Shown piece after piece: positions 7,441 through 17,319 of a stretch of 64,000 bases of DNA (positions within the stretch are counted from its first letter, which is position 1; every line of letters starts with the position of its first letter). Both the position numbers and the translations under genes were made by a program. Under the pieces are notes generated by a model, which had not been told where the DNA came from, ran no database searches, and saw nothing but the letters and a program-made list of their open reading frames with translations. Source of the stretch: Sulfomarinibacter sp963733915 (GTDB lineage Bacteria; Acidobacteriota; Thermoanaerobaculia; Thermoanaerobaculales; Sulfomarinibacteraceae); NCBI GenBank assembly GCA_963733915.1, contig CAVTEP010000006.1:930001-994000 (forward strand), in the 5' to 3' direction.

Positions 7441-10327
7441 AGAAGCGTACTCCGATCCAGAAATCCGTCTCCCACCCGGTCAGCGAGGTATCGAAGTTCC
7501 AGAGTTTCACCCAGTCCCAGTGCAAGGGCAGTCCGAAGAGGTAGACGTCGAATCCGAATCCATAGGACGACACACCGTCGATGAGGACGCCGTCCTTCTG
7601 GAATGTGAAGCCCTGCTGGCCGAACATGTTGAATTGTCGACCGTCGGCGCTTTCGAACCAGGCGGCCCCGACATCGAGGAAGACCCGGCCGCGGATTCCG
7701 CCGATTCTCATAAACGCCAGGTCCATCCGGTCGACCAGGGGAAATCTCCATTCGATGTTTGCAAAGGACGCCCGGTTTCCCGACAACGAGTAGGTCGGGT
7801 AGCCGCGGAGGGTGTCGAGACCGCCAAAGGAGTAGATCCACGGCTGGTTGCCGTCCGCCCAGCCGAACCAGAGCCGGAAGGCAAGCTCGTTGCGCTGCGA
7901 CAGAGGGATGTAGGCTCGCCCGTCGAACTCGACGTTTCGGGTCAATGCGCCGCCGTCATCCATGTCGTAGGCGTAGTAGTAGCTGGCCTCCCAACGGGTG
8001 CCGTTATGCGGCCCCCACGGTTTCCAGAAGGTGGTGTCCCCGGCGACGCCCACGCCGACGTAGGGCGACTGGTTTTCAGTCGACTGCGTGACGATCTGGC
8101 CGGTGGTCGGATCGAAATCGACCGGCTGGTCATAGTCACGCATGAGGTAGCCGACGTCGGCCATCAACCTGTAGTAGGTGTTGAGCGGATACTGCAGGTT
8201 GAACTGGGCGGTCGAAAACCTGTAGAGCTGCTGTTTTTCGGTCACACGCTCCCGCAGCGGGTCGTAGCCCGTGACGTAGTAGCTGCGGCTGTCGTAGAGG
8301 GTGATTCCCCACTGCAGCCGTGGTTCGAGGTTGTAGTAGCTGGCGAGGAAGTTGGCGAAGGTGTCGACACTGTCGAGATAGAGCTGGATGCGCCGGTCGC
8401 CGTATTGATCGGCCAGCGTTATGTACACCTGTCCGAGGATCTGGTTGGTGGTGTCGATGCCGACGTAGGCTCCGGCATCCTCCAAATAGAATTTCCGCCG
8501 CTTGACCTTCTTGCCTTTGGACGGGTCCACCGCAACGCTCACCGCCGGCACGAACGGCTCGAGCTCGATCTCTTGCGACGGCGGCTCGGAGAGCCCCACG
8601 TAGATTCCCTGGCCGGCGTCGGCGCCGTAGAGGCCCCAGAGCCCGTTGGAGTATGCCTGGAATCCGATCCTCTCGCCCTCGAGGGTTTCGGCGGCGACCG
8701 GGTTGAGCGCGGCACCGATGACATTGGTCAAGCGCGACAACTCGTTGGTGTCGATGTCGAGCCGATAGATGTCGAAGACGCCGTCCTCGCGGTCCGAGGA
8801 AAAGTAGATTCGTTCGCCGTCGGGCGAGAATGCCGCGCTGTCGTCCTCGCCGGGTCCAAAGGTGAGCTGTTCGCGCCGTGAGGGGTCGCTGAGATCAAGT
8901 CCGACCAGCTTGCCGGTGGCGCCCAGATTCGAGGTGTAGACGAGCTTGGTTCCATCCGGCGAAAAGGCTGGCGATGCGTCGTAGGCCGGATCGTCGGTCA
9001 GGTTGGAAACCCCGCCGGTCTCGAGGTCGAGGAGGAAGATGTCGTACTGCTCGTTGGCGACGCCATGAAACGCGACCGTGCGCCCATCCGGCGAGAACGC
9101 CGGCTGAGCCGCCTGATCGACCGGCAGCTCGATCCGATACTCTTTTGCGATGTCACCCTTGCGGACATCGAGGAGAAGCAGCGACCGAAGCCTTTCGGTT
9201 CGCGCGAAGACCGCCACGAAATTGCCGTCCGGCGAGTACGCCAGATCGCGTCCCGCGGAGGGCGCCACCGTCAGGCCCTGCGCCACGAGGTACTGGTATT
9301 TCGTGGTCTTCCCCTTGGTAAGGTTCTTGTACAGCCTCCGGTCAGGCAGCCCGAAAATAGCGACGTCGACATCGTTCTTGTAGGTCGTAAAGGCGGCCAC
9401 GAGGTCGCCGGACGGCGAGATCGCCGGCGAAGTCTGGCTCGAGTCGAGAAAACCGGGGACGCGGAACTTCCGACCGAACTCGCTGGGCACACCGCGATCG
9501 ATGAACGGTTGGTACGTCTTGCGCAGCCAGGTTCTGAACGCGGCGTCGAACTCCTCCGGTTCCATATTCAGGACCTTGTTCAAGGGACGCCCGACCTGAC
9601 CGCCGAAGTTGCCGCGAAACGCGAAAACCCAGTCGCGGACTACATCTTCGCCCCACTCCTGCTCGATGTACTCGAAGACCATGTGGCCCCAACGATAAGC
9701 CAGGAAACCCTGCGGTGGATTCATGATCGACGCCACCTGATCGGAAAGCGTGGCATCGCGCATGTACATCTCGTCGAGCGTGGATTCATCATCACCGTAA
9801 TAGGAGGCCATTCCCTCCATGAACCAGGTCGGAGGACGGGCATAGATGGCCCGCCCGCGCCGACCGCCGAAGTAGATCTCGTACTGGAAGATGTGGGTCA
9901 GCTCGTGTTGAATGAGGCCCTGGAGTTCACGATCCGGTAGATCGACCGGCAATACCATCCGGTTCCGAACCGGGGTCGCGAAGGCGCCCACGCCCTCGGG
10001 AATGAACCCGACGATGATGTTGGTCTCTTCGAACTCGGCGTGGGTCGCATAGATGATCATCGGCACCGGCTTCAGAATCTGGTAGTTGAGCTTTCGGGCG
10101 ATGTCGTCGTAGGCGCTTTCGGCGTACGAGGCGACCTTTTCCAACATCGGTTCGGTGCGATCGTAGTACGAGATCCGAAAGTGCGGGGTGTCGTAGGTGT
10201 GCCACTCGAACTTGTCCCACCTCACCTTGTTTTTGCCCCCGACGTAGGGATCGTAGGGATTGAGCTGTGCGCCCACGGGCACCGCCGCAAGCAGCATGAC
10301 GACCGACGCAATGGTCCAGGACTTCAT
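7439..10327 (-). CDS. HExxH peptidase-like / beta-propeller / outer-membrane barrel protein
   Basis: A 962-residue exported protein with three parts. After a signal peptide (ending VPVGA) comes a gluzincin-like metallopeptidase region with zinc motif HELTH at 141-145 and a third-ligand candidate in WFMEGMASYYG (Glu171). The middle holds repeated TolB/PD40-type propeller blades (FSPDGRTVAF, FSPDGTKLVYTS, FSPDGERIYFSSD). The last third looks like a surface-antigen/BamA-type beta barrel and ends in phenylalanine (DFWIGVRF), as outer-membrane barrels do. It is the last gene of a four-gene reverse operon. Substrate is unknown; the outer-membrane location is inferred from the barrel. Confidence 0.85.
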   Translation of the reverse strand: MKSWTIASVVMLLAAVPVGAQLNPYDPYVGGKNKVRWDKFEWHTYDTPHFRISYYDRTEPMLEKVASYAESAYDDIARKLNYQILKPVPMIIYATHAEFEETNIIVGFIPEGVGAFATPVRNRMVLPVDLPDRELQGLIQHELTHIFQYEIYFGGRRGRAIYARPPTWFMEGMASYYGDDESTLDEMYMRDATLSDQVASIMNPPQGFLAYRWGHMVFEYIEQEWGEDVVRDWVFAFRGNFGGQVGRPLNKVLNMEPEEFDAAFRTWLRKTYQPFIDRGVPSEFGRKFRVPGFLDSSQTSPAISPSGDLVAAFTTYKNDVDVAIFGLPDRRLYKNLTKGKTTKYQYLVAQGLTVAPSAGRDLAYSPDGNFVAVFARTERLRSLLLLDVRKGDIAKEYRIELPVDQAAQPAFSPDGRTVAFHGVANEQYDIFLLDLETGGVSNLTDDPAYDASPAFSPDGTKLVYTSNLGATGKLVGLDLSDPSRREQLTFGPGEDDSAAFSPDGERIYFSSDREDGVFDIYRLDIDTNELSRLTNVIGAALNPVAAETLEGERIGFQAYSNGLWGLYGADAGQGIYVGLSEPPSQEIELEPFVPAVSVAVDPSKGKKVKRRKFYLEDAGAYVGIDTTNQILGQVYITLADQYGDRRIQLYLDSVDTFANFLASYYNLEPRLQWGITLYDSRSYYVTGYDPLRERVTEKQQLYRFSTAQFNLQYPLNTYYRLMADVGYLMRDYDQPVDFDPTTGQIVTQSTENQSPYVGVGVAGDTTFWKPWGPHNGTRWEASYYYAYDMDDGGALTRNVEFDGRAYIPLSQRNELAFRLWFGWADGNQPWIYSFGGLDTLRGYPTYSLSGNRASFANIEWRFPLVDRMDLAFMRIGGIRGRVFLDVGAAWFESADGRQFNMFGQQGFTFQKDGVLIDGVSSYGFGFDVYLFGLPLHWDWVKLWNFDTSLTGWETDFWIGVRF

Positions 10328-10341
10328 GAGCGTCCTCCGTC

Positions 10342-11034
10342 TCAGTTCGCGAAGAGCGCCCGTTTGACCTGCACCGAGCGCGGCACAAAGATGCCAACCA
10401 GGCGGTTTTGAAGGTTGTACAGATCCGTGAACATGTCGGTGTACTCCTCGAGCTTGCGTTCGTTCTTGGGCTGGAAGTCGGTGATCTGCTCTTCGTGAAG
10501 GACATCACCGGTGAGACCTTCGATGACAAGCAGCAGGATGTCATAACTGAAGCCGGTCTCCTCGACCATGACCTGGCGGAAGTACGTCTTGCCGTCCTGA
10601 GGCGACACGTACTCCTCGGTGGTATAGCCGGCCCGATCGAGGACGTTGACATCGATCGATGCGGCGACGATGAGATCGGCCAGAGTTTCGTCTCGTATCG
10701 CCTTCCAGAAACCAGCGTCGTCGACCAGCTCCGCCAGATTCGTGGTCGGCGGCTTGAGATCCGAGAGCTCCGGCAAGAGGTGCAGCCCGGCCTCCCGGCG
10801 CAGAATCTTTCGAAGGTAGATCTCAAACTCCCTCGCCGCGGTGATGTCGACCGACTGTACGTCTTCGCCCTCACGCGGTTCGATCACGATCGGCCCTACG
10901 AAGACGTTTTCCGTTCCTTCGAGGTTGAGCTCGGGTTTGAGCTTGAGCTCGATCCGGACCTCACGGGACCCGGCGGCGCAAAAACCCGCCGCCGCGATCA
11001 GAAGCAGGAGAAGCTCAGTCGTCTTTCTTCGCAT
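10342..11034 (-). CDS. hypothetical exported protein
   Basis: A 230-residue product with a probable signal peptide (MRRKTTELLLLLIAAAGFCAAG; the cysteine could instead mark a lipoprotein). A mixed alpha/beta domain without a family I recognise follows. Its beginning overlaps the end of the upstream TPR gene by 20 nt, so the two are likely translationally coupled. It lies 14 nt before the HExxH-propeller-barrel gene. Context suggests an envelope role shared by the four genes; nothing more specific can be said. Confidence 0.7.
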   Translation of the reverse strand: MRRKTTELLLLLIAAAGFCAAGSREVRIELKLKPELNLEGTENVFVGPIVIEPREGEDVQSVDITAAREFEIYLRKILRREAGLHLLPELSDLKPPTTNLAELVDDAGFWKAIRDETLADLIVAASIDVNVLDRAGYTTEEYVSPQDGKTYFRQVMVEETGFSYDILLLVIEGLTGDVLHEEQITDFQPKNERKLEEYTDMFTDLYNLQNRLVGIFVPRSVQVKRALFAN

Positions 11035-11431
11035 GATCCGCCCCTTCGTCGGCGTCCTCCTCCGGAGGCGCGATATAGCTCGTGTAAAACTCCTGAAACC
11101 GCGCGAAGTTCCGCCTCAACGTGTCGTTGTTGGGATCGATGGCCAGGCCCTCCTGGTAGGTCAGGAGGGCTTGTTCGAACAAGCTGTTCGCCTCCTGCGC
11201 CACCGCGATGTTGTTGAGGATCCGCGGCTGGTTCGGCGTCAACTCGTCGGCGTGTTGGAATCGCAGCAACGCCTCCTGCCAGTAGCCGTTGCGTGCAGCC
11301 TTGTATCCCCACTCCATGTCCGCCGCTGCTTCCTTGGCGTTGGGATTGCCGGCGAACGCGGTCGCACTGGCGAGGATCACCGTCAATACCAGCGCCATCG
11401 CCACCCTTGTGGTCTTCTCGTTTTTTCGCAC
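11015..11431 (-). CDS. exported TPR-repeat protein
   Basis: A 138-residue protein. The GTG at 11431 is chosen because GGAGG lies 9 nt upstream and a signal peptide (ALVLTVILASATAFA) follows. The mature part contains tetratricopeptide-type helices (WGYKAARNGYWQEALLRFQH, then ALLTYQEGLAIDPNNDTLRR), usually protein-binding. The acidic C-terminus (PPEEDADEGADHAKKDD) overlaps the next gene's start. It lies 64 nt downstream of the GWxTD/VWFA gene in the same operon. Confidence 0.72.
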   Translation of the reverse strand: MRKNEKTTRVAMALVLTVILASATAFAGNPNAKEAAADMEWGYKAARNGYWQEALLRFQHADELTPNQPRILNNIAVAQEANSLFEQALLTYQEGLAIDPNNDTLRRNFARFQEFYTSYIAPPEEDADEGADHAKKDD

Positions 11432-11495
11432 TGGACTCGTCCTCCGTTCGTGGCGACCGGCCGCGGTCCGGGTCCGCGATCGTTTTCGCCGCTCG

Positions 11496-14120
11496 TCAGC
11501 CACCGATAGGATAGTACCCGGCAATCGTCCTCACCCTGACTTTCTTGCGGTCGACCTCGACCTTGACCTTGCGTAGCTCGTCGGCCGGCTTCTCGGAGTT
11601 GGACGTGTAAGCCAAAAGGTACTGGGTCCTCAGCTCGCGGTTGATGTCGGAATAGATTTTGTCGAGCTCCGAATTCCCTGACACGAAGTACGCCTTCCCT
11701 CCGGTTGCTTCGGCAAGCTTGCTTATCTGCCACCTGGTGCTGATTTTTGTCGTCCCGATGTCAACTCCAATCATGTAAATGGTGACGCCCATCCGTTGAG
11801 CGTAACCCAGCGCATCGTCATACGAGTTCTTCGATTGAGTGTCCTCCCCGTCGGTCAGCACCACCATCGCCCGCCGCCCGGTGACCCCCGAAAACTGGAA
11901 CAGGCCCATGACCACTGCGTCGTAAAACGCCGTTGCGCGGTCGGGAAAGAGGGCGAGGAGGGCGTTTTCAATCGTCGTGAAATCGGCGGTGAACCCGGTA
12001 AGCATGTCCGGTCGGTCCGAAAAGACCTCGATAAACGCCCTGTCCCGCGGCCGCAGCAGGTCGCGCAGAAAGCCCATCACAACCCGTTGCACTGTCGGCA
12101 GGGTCTCTTCCATCGAACCCGAGGTGTCGATCACGATCCCCATCCGAACCGGGAGGTCACGGTGGAGGGAAAAGTGCGAGATCGTCTGCGCCACCTTGTC
12201 CTCGTACACCGCGAAGTCTTTCAGTTCGAGGTCTTCCACCGGGTTGCCGGCGCCATCGAGCACGGTCACCGGCAACTCGACGGCCGTTACCTTGACCACG
12301 GTTCCGAACTCCGGCGAGTTGACAAACTCGAGATCCTCGGCCTGCGATCCGTCGGTCAGGGTCGCGAGCGCCCGCACATACCCAAACTGCTCGCTGGAGC
12401 TCAGAAGCACCCGCGCTTCAAACGGCGGCTCGTAAAGGGTCGCGAGGAGGTCCTCATTCCAAAATAGCTCGAGCCTTTCGAACTCACCATCCGACGGGAT
12501 GTTCAACTCCGCGCCGATCCGCACGCGGCCGTCGTTGCCGCCGCTCGGTGAGACCGGAAGAAGACTGACGAAAAAGCGTTCTCGGCCGACATTCAGCGTG
12601 TAGCCGCTACGGGCGATCTCGGTGCCGGCGGCGTCATAGCCGACAACCGTCACGGTCGTCAACTTTGGCAGCGGGCCGAGGTCTAGATCGATGTCGAATG
12701 GAGGGCGGTTCTTGGTCAATATCTGCTCGTCGTCGAGCAGAAACATCACCCGCGCCACCTCATCGCGAGCGATCGCCTCGAATCGGCAGAGCCCGCTGAC
12801 CGCATCCCCCTCGGGGCCGACCAGTCGCAGCAAAGGTTGCTCCTCTTCTTCCGGCTCCTCGTCGGCGGCCACGTCTCCCTGGCCGAGCGCCATTCCCGTT
12901 CCGTACTCGTCGATAAAGTCTTCGAGCTCGCGGTCGACGTCGATCGTGGCCAGGGAGCGGTCGACCTCGAAGCGAAACTCCTCGACCGCTGCGTGCTTCG
13001 AGTGAACGTCTTCGACTTTGAGGCGCAGCAGGTAACTCCCCGGCCGGATCATCCGGTCAAGCATCAGACCCACGCTGTCGCCGGCGTGCGGCACCGAGAA
13101 AAGATATCGGAATCGGTCAACCATGACATCGCCACCGCTCGTGATTTCCCCGACCACATCGAGCTGGATCACGTCGACGTCCCCGACCGGTGTCGTTCCC
13201 AGCCCCTCGACGTCGACGTCGACGGCGAAGCCGACCTCGACCAGCCCTCCATACGCAGCCCGCGCCCCGTCCGATATCGCAAACTCGAGAGGCTCGGCGT
13301 CATTGTCGAGCAGGGCCGAGAACTCCATGAACCGGTGCGACGTGGACTCCGGTCCGCGGTCTTCATCGTATGGCCGAAAAGTGTACATCGCCCCGAGATA
13401 CCTCGGGTCCATGCTCCAGGCCGAGGCCGCTGCCAACAATCGCATTGTGACGTCACCGTTCGGACAACGATAGGCTGGATCGCTGAACGTGCCCGGGATC
13501 ATCTGCCCTGGTGGGCCCTGGCTCTCCGCGCTGAAGGTGTTGATCAGAACTCCCCGGCCCTCGTAGGTGTTCCACATCCGCCAGGTGTCGATCAAGTCGC
13601 GCTGATAGAAAAGCACCACGACGTCCTCGCCGAGGCCCTCGATGTACGGCCAGACCCAGAAGTCCATCGGCCGGAAAATCGCCGGACAGCGCGGATTGTG
13701 GCGAATCGCCGGCGGGCCGTGAATGAGGAGGACTCTCGCCCGGTCATCGACGGTGTTACCGAACTCGAGCCTCGCAAGCTGCAGACGCTCTTGATACATT
13801 CCCCGGAATGAGGCGCCAAAGCCTGACTGTCTGCCCCACAGGATCCACAGACGGTCCGCAAAGGCCCTACGCTGAGCCTCGGTTTGAAGCGAAAGAAAGG
13901 CCCGCCGCTGATCTTTGTTGATCAGGGGGTAGACCTCTTCATCGAGCCACACCATCCAGCGAACCGGGGTCTCATTCGCCGCTGCCTCTTCTTCGGTTTT
14001 CGTCGTGCCCTTTTTGTCCTTGTCGGCGAACACCGGCGTGACAGCTCCCGCAAAAATGAACAGGCACACGAGCGACGCAAAAACAACTCGCCGGACTCGC
14101 CCACCAGTGTTCTCGTTCAT
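11496..14120 (-). CDS. GWxTD-like / VWFA-related secreted protein
   Basis: An 874-residue protein with a signal peptide (VVFASLVCLFIFAGAVTPVFA). The N-terminal region resembles the GWxTD domain of unknown function (FLSLQTEAQRRAFADRLW, then the DDRARVLLIHGPP segment). The centre is beta-rich. The C-terminus is a VWFA-related domain with MIDAS DTSGSM, VVLTDGEDTQS and the terminal IAGYYPIGG. The ATG at 14120 is preferred over an upstream in-frame start because the signal peptide begins there. It is the first gene of a four-gene reverse operon (VWFA, TPR, exported protein, barrel). The C-terminal domain is homologous to that of the forward gene at 5466-7253. Confidence 0.82.
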   Translation of the reverse strand: MNENTGGRVRRVVFASLVCLFIFAGAVTPVFADKDKKGTTKTEEEAAANETPVRWMVWLDEEVYPLINKDQRRAFLSLQTEAQRRAFADRLWILWGRQSGFGASFRGMYQERLQLARLEFGNTVDDRARVLLIHGPPAIRHNPRCPAIFRPMDFWVWPYIEGLGEDVVVLFYQRDLIDTWRMWNTYEGRGVLINTFSAESQGPPGQMIPGTFSDPAYRCPNGDVTMRLLAAASAWSMDPRYLGAMYTFRPYDEDRGPESTSHRFMEFSALLDNDAEPLEFAISDGARAAYGGLVEVGFAVDVDVEGLGTTPVGDVDVIQLDVVGEITSGGDVMVDRFRYLFSVPHAGDSVGLMLDRMIRPGSYLLRLKVEDVHSKHAAVEEFRFEVDRSLATIDVDRELEDFIDEYGTGMALGQGDVAADEEPEEEEQPLLRLVGPEGDAVSGLCRFEAIARDEVARVMFLLDDEQILTKNRPPFDIDLDLGPLPKLTTVTVVGYDAAGTEIARSGYTLNVGRERFFVSLLPVSPSGGNDGRVRIGAELNIPSDGEFERLELFWNEDLLATLYEPPFEARVLLSSSEQFGYVRALATLTDGSQAEDLEFVNSPEFGTVVKVTAVELPVTVLDGAGNPVEDLELKDFAVYEDKVAQTISHFSLHRDLPVRMGIVIDTSGSMEETLPTVQRVVMGFLRDLLRPRDRAFIEVFSDRPDMLTGFTADFTTIENALLALFPDRATAFYDAVVMGLFQFSGVTGRRAMVVLTDGEDTQSKNSYDDALGYAQRMGVTIYMIGVDIGTTKISTRWQISKLAEATGGKAYFVSGNSELDKIYSDINRELRTQYLLAYTSNSEKPADELRKVKVEVDRKKVRVRTIAGYYPIGG

Positions 14121-14513
14121 CTCGAATTGCACCTCAATAGAGTAACGCGAATCGCGGTACAGTCCAGAGCCCGGAACAGCCGTGCTCCGCGATATCGGCA
14201 CGAAACGGCGAAAGTCCCGGCAACTCTGTTGTCGGCCTCGTTTATGCAACATGTCTCACGCCGGTTACTCTTCCCTCCCATGAAGTACGCGTCCAACGAC
14301 TGCGGGTTCACCGAGGGTTTTCCGGTCTCGATCATAAGGATTGTGAAGGCTCGAGGAAGATGAGGATCTTGGGCTTGGGGCTTGGGGCTATGGGGCCATA
14401 CGGACCTGCCACATTTCGGCGGATGAAGTGTTGCTTGTCGAACAATCGCCTCATAGCCTCATAGCCGGCCGACGTAGTTGGCGGTCACAGCTTCAAAGCC
14501 CGGATGGGCGGCC
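14121..14513. other. 393-nt gap with a G-rich repeat element
   Basis: I see no credible gene here. It contains the divergent/upstream region of the VWFA operon and a repeat element at 14369-14466. Confidence 0.6.
14369..14466. repeat. heptamer/octamer repeat element (CTTGGGG / CATAGCCT type)
   Basis: The left side has tandem GGCTTGGGGCTTGGGGCTATG and the right side has CCTCATAGCCTCATAGCC. The two can pair in part (GGCTATG with CATAGCC). It has the same general plan as the AT-rich elements elsewhere, with different units. Confidence 0.5.
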
Positions 14514-16181
14514 TCAGGTCTGCAGGACTCCGACCTTGAACTCAGCGATCTCGGGCTGGTGGGCAGCGGCGGCGATCGACCGCGCCAGCACCTCCCGGGT
14601 GCGGCGCGGATCAATGATCTCATCCACCCACAATCTGGCCGCCGCGTAGCGAGGATCGGTGGCCGCCTCATAGCGCGCCTGGATCTCCGCCAGACGAGCC
14701 GCGCGTTCCTCATCAGAGACCTCGTCGCCGCGATTTTTGAGTTGGATAGCAAGGAGCGTTTCCGAGGCCTGCTGACCACCCATGACCGCGATCGAGGCCG
14801 ACGGCCAGGCGTAGAAGAACCGTGCCCCGTAGGCGCGACCGCACATGGCGTAGTTTCCGGCCCCGAACGAATTGCCGACAAAGACGGTGAATTTCGGGAC
14901 CACCGAGTTGGCGACGACGTTGACCATCTTGGCACCATCCTTGATGATGCCATCACGCTCCGACTTGGAGCCGACCATGAAGCCGGTGACATCTTGCAGG
15001 AACACGATCGGGATCCCCTTCTGGTTCATCAACTCCACGAATCGCGCACCCTTGTCAGCGGAGTCGGTATAGATCACGCCACCGATCTGCATCTCGCTTT
15101 CAGCGCTCGCGAGACCACGCCGTCGCTGGACAATCTGGCGTTGATTGGCGATGACACCGACCGCCCAGCCGTCGATACGCCCTGTGCCGCAAATCATCGT
15201 ACGGCCGTAGGTAGCTTTGTACTCGGTGAACTCTGAACCGTCGAGGAGGGCGGCTAGCACCCGATACATGTCATAGGGCCGCGTCCGGTCGACCGGCAGT
15301 ATCCCGAGGATGTCCTCGGTATCGACCAGAGGCTCCCTCGCCTCGACCCGGTCGAATCGCGCAAGCGCCGGGCGAGCAAGCTCACCGATCCGGGCTCGAA
15401 CGTGATCGATGGCCGCCTTGTCGTCCGGGAACCGGTCGTCCACGACGCCCGAAATATCCACCTGAACCAGAGCACCGCCGAGCGACTGATTGTTTGTCCG
15501 CTCGCCGATCGCAGCCTGCACCAGATGGGCGCCGGCCAGGAAAATGGTTCCGTTGCCCTCAACGATCAGAGCCTCGTCCGACATGATGGGCAGGTAGGCA
15601 CCACCGGCCACGCAGGACCCTAGAATGGCCGCGATCTGATAGATGCCGTCGGCCGACAGGCGCGCATTGTTGAAAAACACCCTGCCGAAATGGTCTCGGT
15701 CCGGGAAAATATCGTCCTGCATCGGCAAAAACACCCCGGCCGAGTCGACCAGGTAGATCACCGGCAGGCGGTTCTCGATCGCGATCTCCTGTGCGCGGAG
15801 GATTTTCTTGCAGGTCAACGGGAACCAGGCGCCGGCTTTGACGGTGGCGTCATTGGCGACCACCACGCACTCGCGACCGCTGACTCGACCCAAGCCGACC
15901 ACGACCCCGGCCGCCGGAGCGCCACCCCACTCCTCGTAGTGATCCCAGGCCGCGAAGCAACCGATCTCGAGAAGCTCGGTGCCGTGATCGATCAGCGCCC
16001 TGACCCGTTCGCGGGCGAGCAGCTTGTTATTCATCTTCTGTTTCGCGGCCGCCGCCTCACCGCCACCGAGCGCTATCTCCCCACGCTGTGCCTCGATAAT
16101 CCGTAGCTGATTGCGCCAGTGATCGCGGTTGGTTTCGAAAACATCATCGTGCAGCGTTTGGCTCGAGAGGACTCTTGGCAT
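14514..16181 (-). CDS. acyl-CoA carboxylase carboxyltransferase subunit
   Basis: A 555-residue biotin-dependent carboxyltransferase subunit of the methylcrotonyl-/propionyl-CoA type. It would transfer CO2 from carboxybiotin to an acyl-CoA. Recognisable segments are MNNKLLARERVRALIDHG near the N-terminus, the crotonase-fold motifs IYLVDSAGVFLPMQ and SCVAGGAYLPIMSDE, and GNSFGAGNYAMCGRAYGARF in the C-terminal half. Length and motifs fit the MCCase beta subunit best. No biotin carboxylase partner is in the window, so the substrate cannot be fixed. The ATG at 16181 gives the usual N-terminus; an in-frame extension would run into a repeat element and is rejected. Confidence 0.9.
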   Translation of the reverse strand: MPRVLSSQTLHDDVFETNRDHWRNQLRIIEAQRGEIALGGGEAAAAKQKMNNKLLARERVRALIDHGTELLEIGCFAAWDHYEEWGGAPAAGVVVGLGRVSGRECVVVANDATVKAGAWFPLTCKKILRAQEIAIENRLPVIYLVDSAGVFLPMQDDIFPDRDHFGRVFFNNARLSADGIYQIAAILGSCVAGGAYLPIMSDEALIVEGNGTIFLAGAHLVQAAIGERTNNQSLGGALVQVDISGVVDDRFPDDKAAIDHVRARIGELARPALARFDRVEAREPLVDTEDILGILPVDRTRPYDMYRVLAALLDGSEFTEYKATYGRTMICGTGRIDGWAVGVIANQRQIVQRRRGLASAESEMQIGGVIYTDSADKGARFVELMNQKGIPIVFLQDVTGFMVGSKSERDGIIKDGAKMVNVVANSVVPKFTVFVGNSFGAGNYAMCGRAYGARFFYAWPSASIAVMGGQQASETLLAIQLKNRGDEVSDEERAARLAEIQARYEAATDPRYAAARLWVDEIIDPRRTREVLARSIAAAAHQPEIAEFKVGVLQT

Positions 16182-16240
16182 GCAAACTCTCCCTCTTGGG
16201 GACATTGTAGCCATGCGCCGCGAAACCGCATACAGAACAA

Positions 16241-16342
16241 TCAGTTTTGAGTTTTCAGTTTTGAGTTGTCCCCCTAGCCACCCCACGTCCTGGAAGAAGG
16301 GCAGTGGAAACTCAAAACTCAAAACTCAACACTAAAAACTCA
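16241..16342. repeat. AT-rich heptamer inverted-repeat element (AGTTTTG type)
   Basis: The left arm is CAGTTTTGAGTTTTCAGTTT (continuing) and the right arm is AAACTCAAAACTCAAAACTC (continuing), which are largely complementary. They flank about 45 nt that include C-rich CCCCCTAGCCACCCC. It lies between divergent genes. Confidence 0.75.
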
Positions 16343-16395
16343 AGACATCGCTCCTTCTGCCTCTGCTAAACTCCTCGTCTCGGACGGAGAGGGCA

Positions 16396-17319
16396 ATGGC
16401 CAAGATCAAGGTGCGAACCATCAACCGCGAGGAGCTTCCGGGGATAGCGATCCTTCGCGACGCGGCGGCGGCGGGCCTGTCGGCGTACCCGACGAGCACC
16501 GGCATGCTCGATCTCGACATGGTGGTCGACCCCGACCTGCGCCACCTCCTCGCACACGACCCGGACGGATTCTTCACCGCGTACGAGGGAGACGAGACCC
16601 TCGGATTCGCGGCCGCCCACGTCCGTTCACGCCAATGTGTGCTGTCGGAGTTGTGGGTGTTGCCCCAGCATCACGGACGCGGTGCCGGCGGCGCGATGTT
16701 GACGCGATGCCTTTCGTATGGGGAGCGCTCGGGAGCTCGCGAATTCCTGGCTGTGGTGCCGATCGAATCATCTGTTCAGGCCCTGCTCCTCGGCCACGGC
16801 TTCAAACCATTGACACCTGTGTATCTCCTTCGCCTGCCGGTCGCATCGGCCAGGCAACTGGCCGCCGGGCTGACCGCGATGCTGGTCGGCAAAGACGCGA
16901 CCACCGATGTTCTCAACCGCCGCGGACAGGCGGACCTCGACCGCATAGACCGGGTTACCAGGAACATTTCCCGCGACGTGGACCATATTTTCTGGCTCAA
17001 AGAGCGGCAGATGCGAGTCGCCCTGGTGCAACAAGGTGCACGCATCGCCGGCTATGCCTACGCCGGTGCCGACCAGGTCGGACCGGTCGCGGGCAGTACT
17101 CAGGATGCGGCTCTCTCGGCCCTTGGCTGGGCCCTCGATCTCGCGATCGGTGCCGGCGTCGTGGGCGACATCGAGTTGCGGGTGCCCGCGCCGTTCACCG
17201 CCGCAATCGATGCGTTGCTCGAAACCGACGCGCGGATCGTCGCGACGCTCGTGATCTACGGCAAGGGTGTCTCCCTTTCGTTTGATCGTTTGCTGCTCGG
17301 TCGACTCTGTCTTCCATGA
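16396..17319 (+). CDS. GNAT-family N-acetyltransferase
   Basis: A 307-residue protein. The N-terminal 150 residues form a GNAT acetyltransferase fold with the acetyl-CoA-binding signature QHHGRGAGGAML and the following LGHGFKPL strand. The C-terminal half looks like a second, weaker GNAT-like half (RVALVQQGARIAGYAYAGAD). The acceptor substrate is unknown. The stop overlaps the start of the helicase gene by 4 nt (ATGA), so the two are co-translated. Confidence 0.85.
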   Translation: MAKIKVRTINREELPGIAILRDAAAAGLSAYPTSTGMLDLDMVVDPDLRHLLAHDPDGFFTAYEGDETLGFAAAHVRSRQCVLSELWVLPQHHGRGAGGAMLTRCLSYGERSGAREFLAVVPIESSVQALLLGHGFKPLTPVYLLRLPVASARQLAAGLTAMLVGKDATTDVLNRRGQADLDRIDRVTRNISRDVDHIFWLKERQMRVALVQQGARIAGYAYAGADQVGPVAGSTQDAALSALGWALDLAIGAGVVGDIELRVPAPFTAAIDALLETDARIVATLVIYGKGVSLSFDRLLLGRLCLP

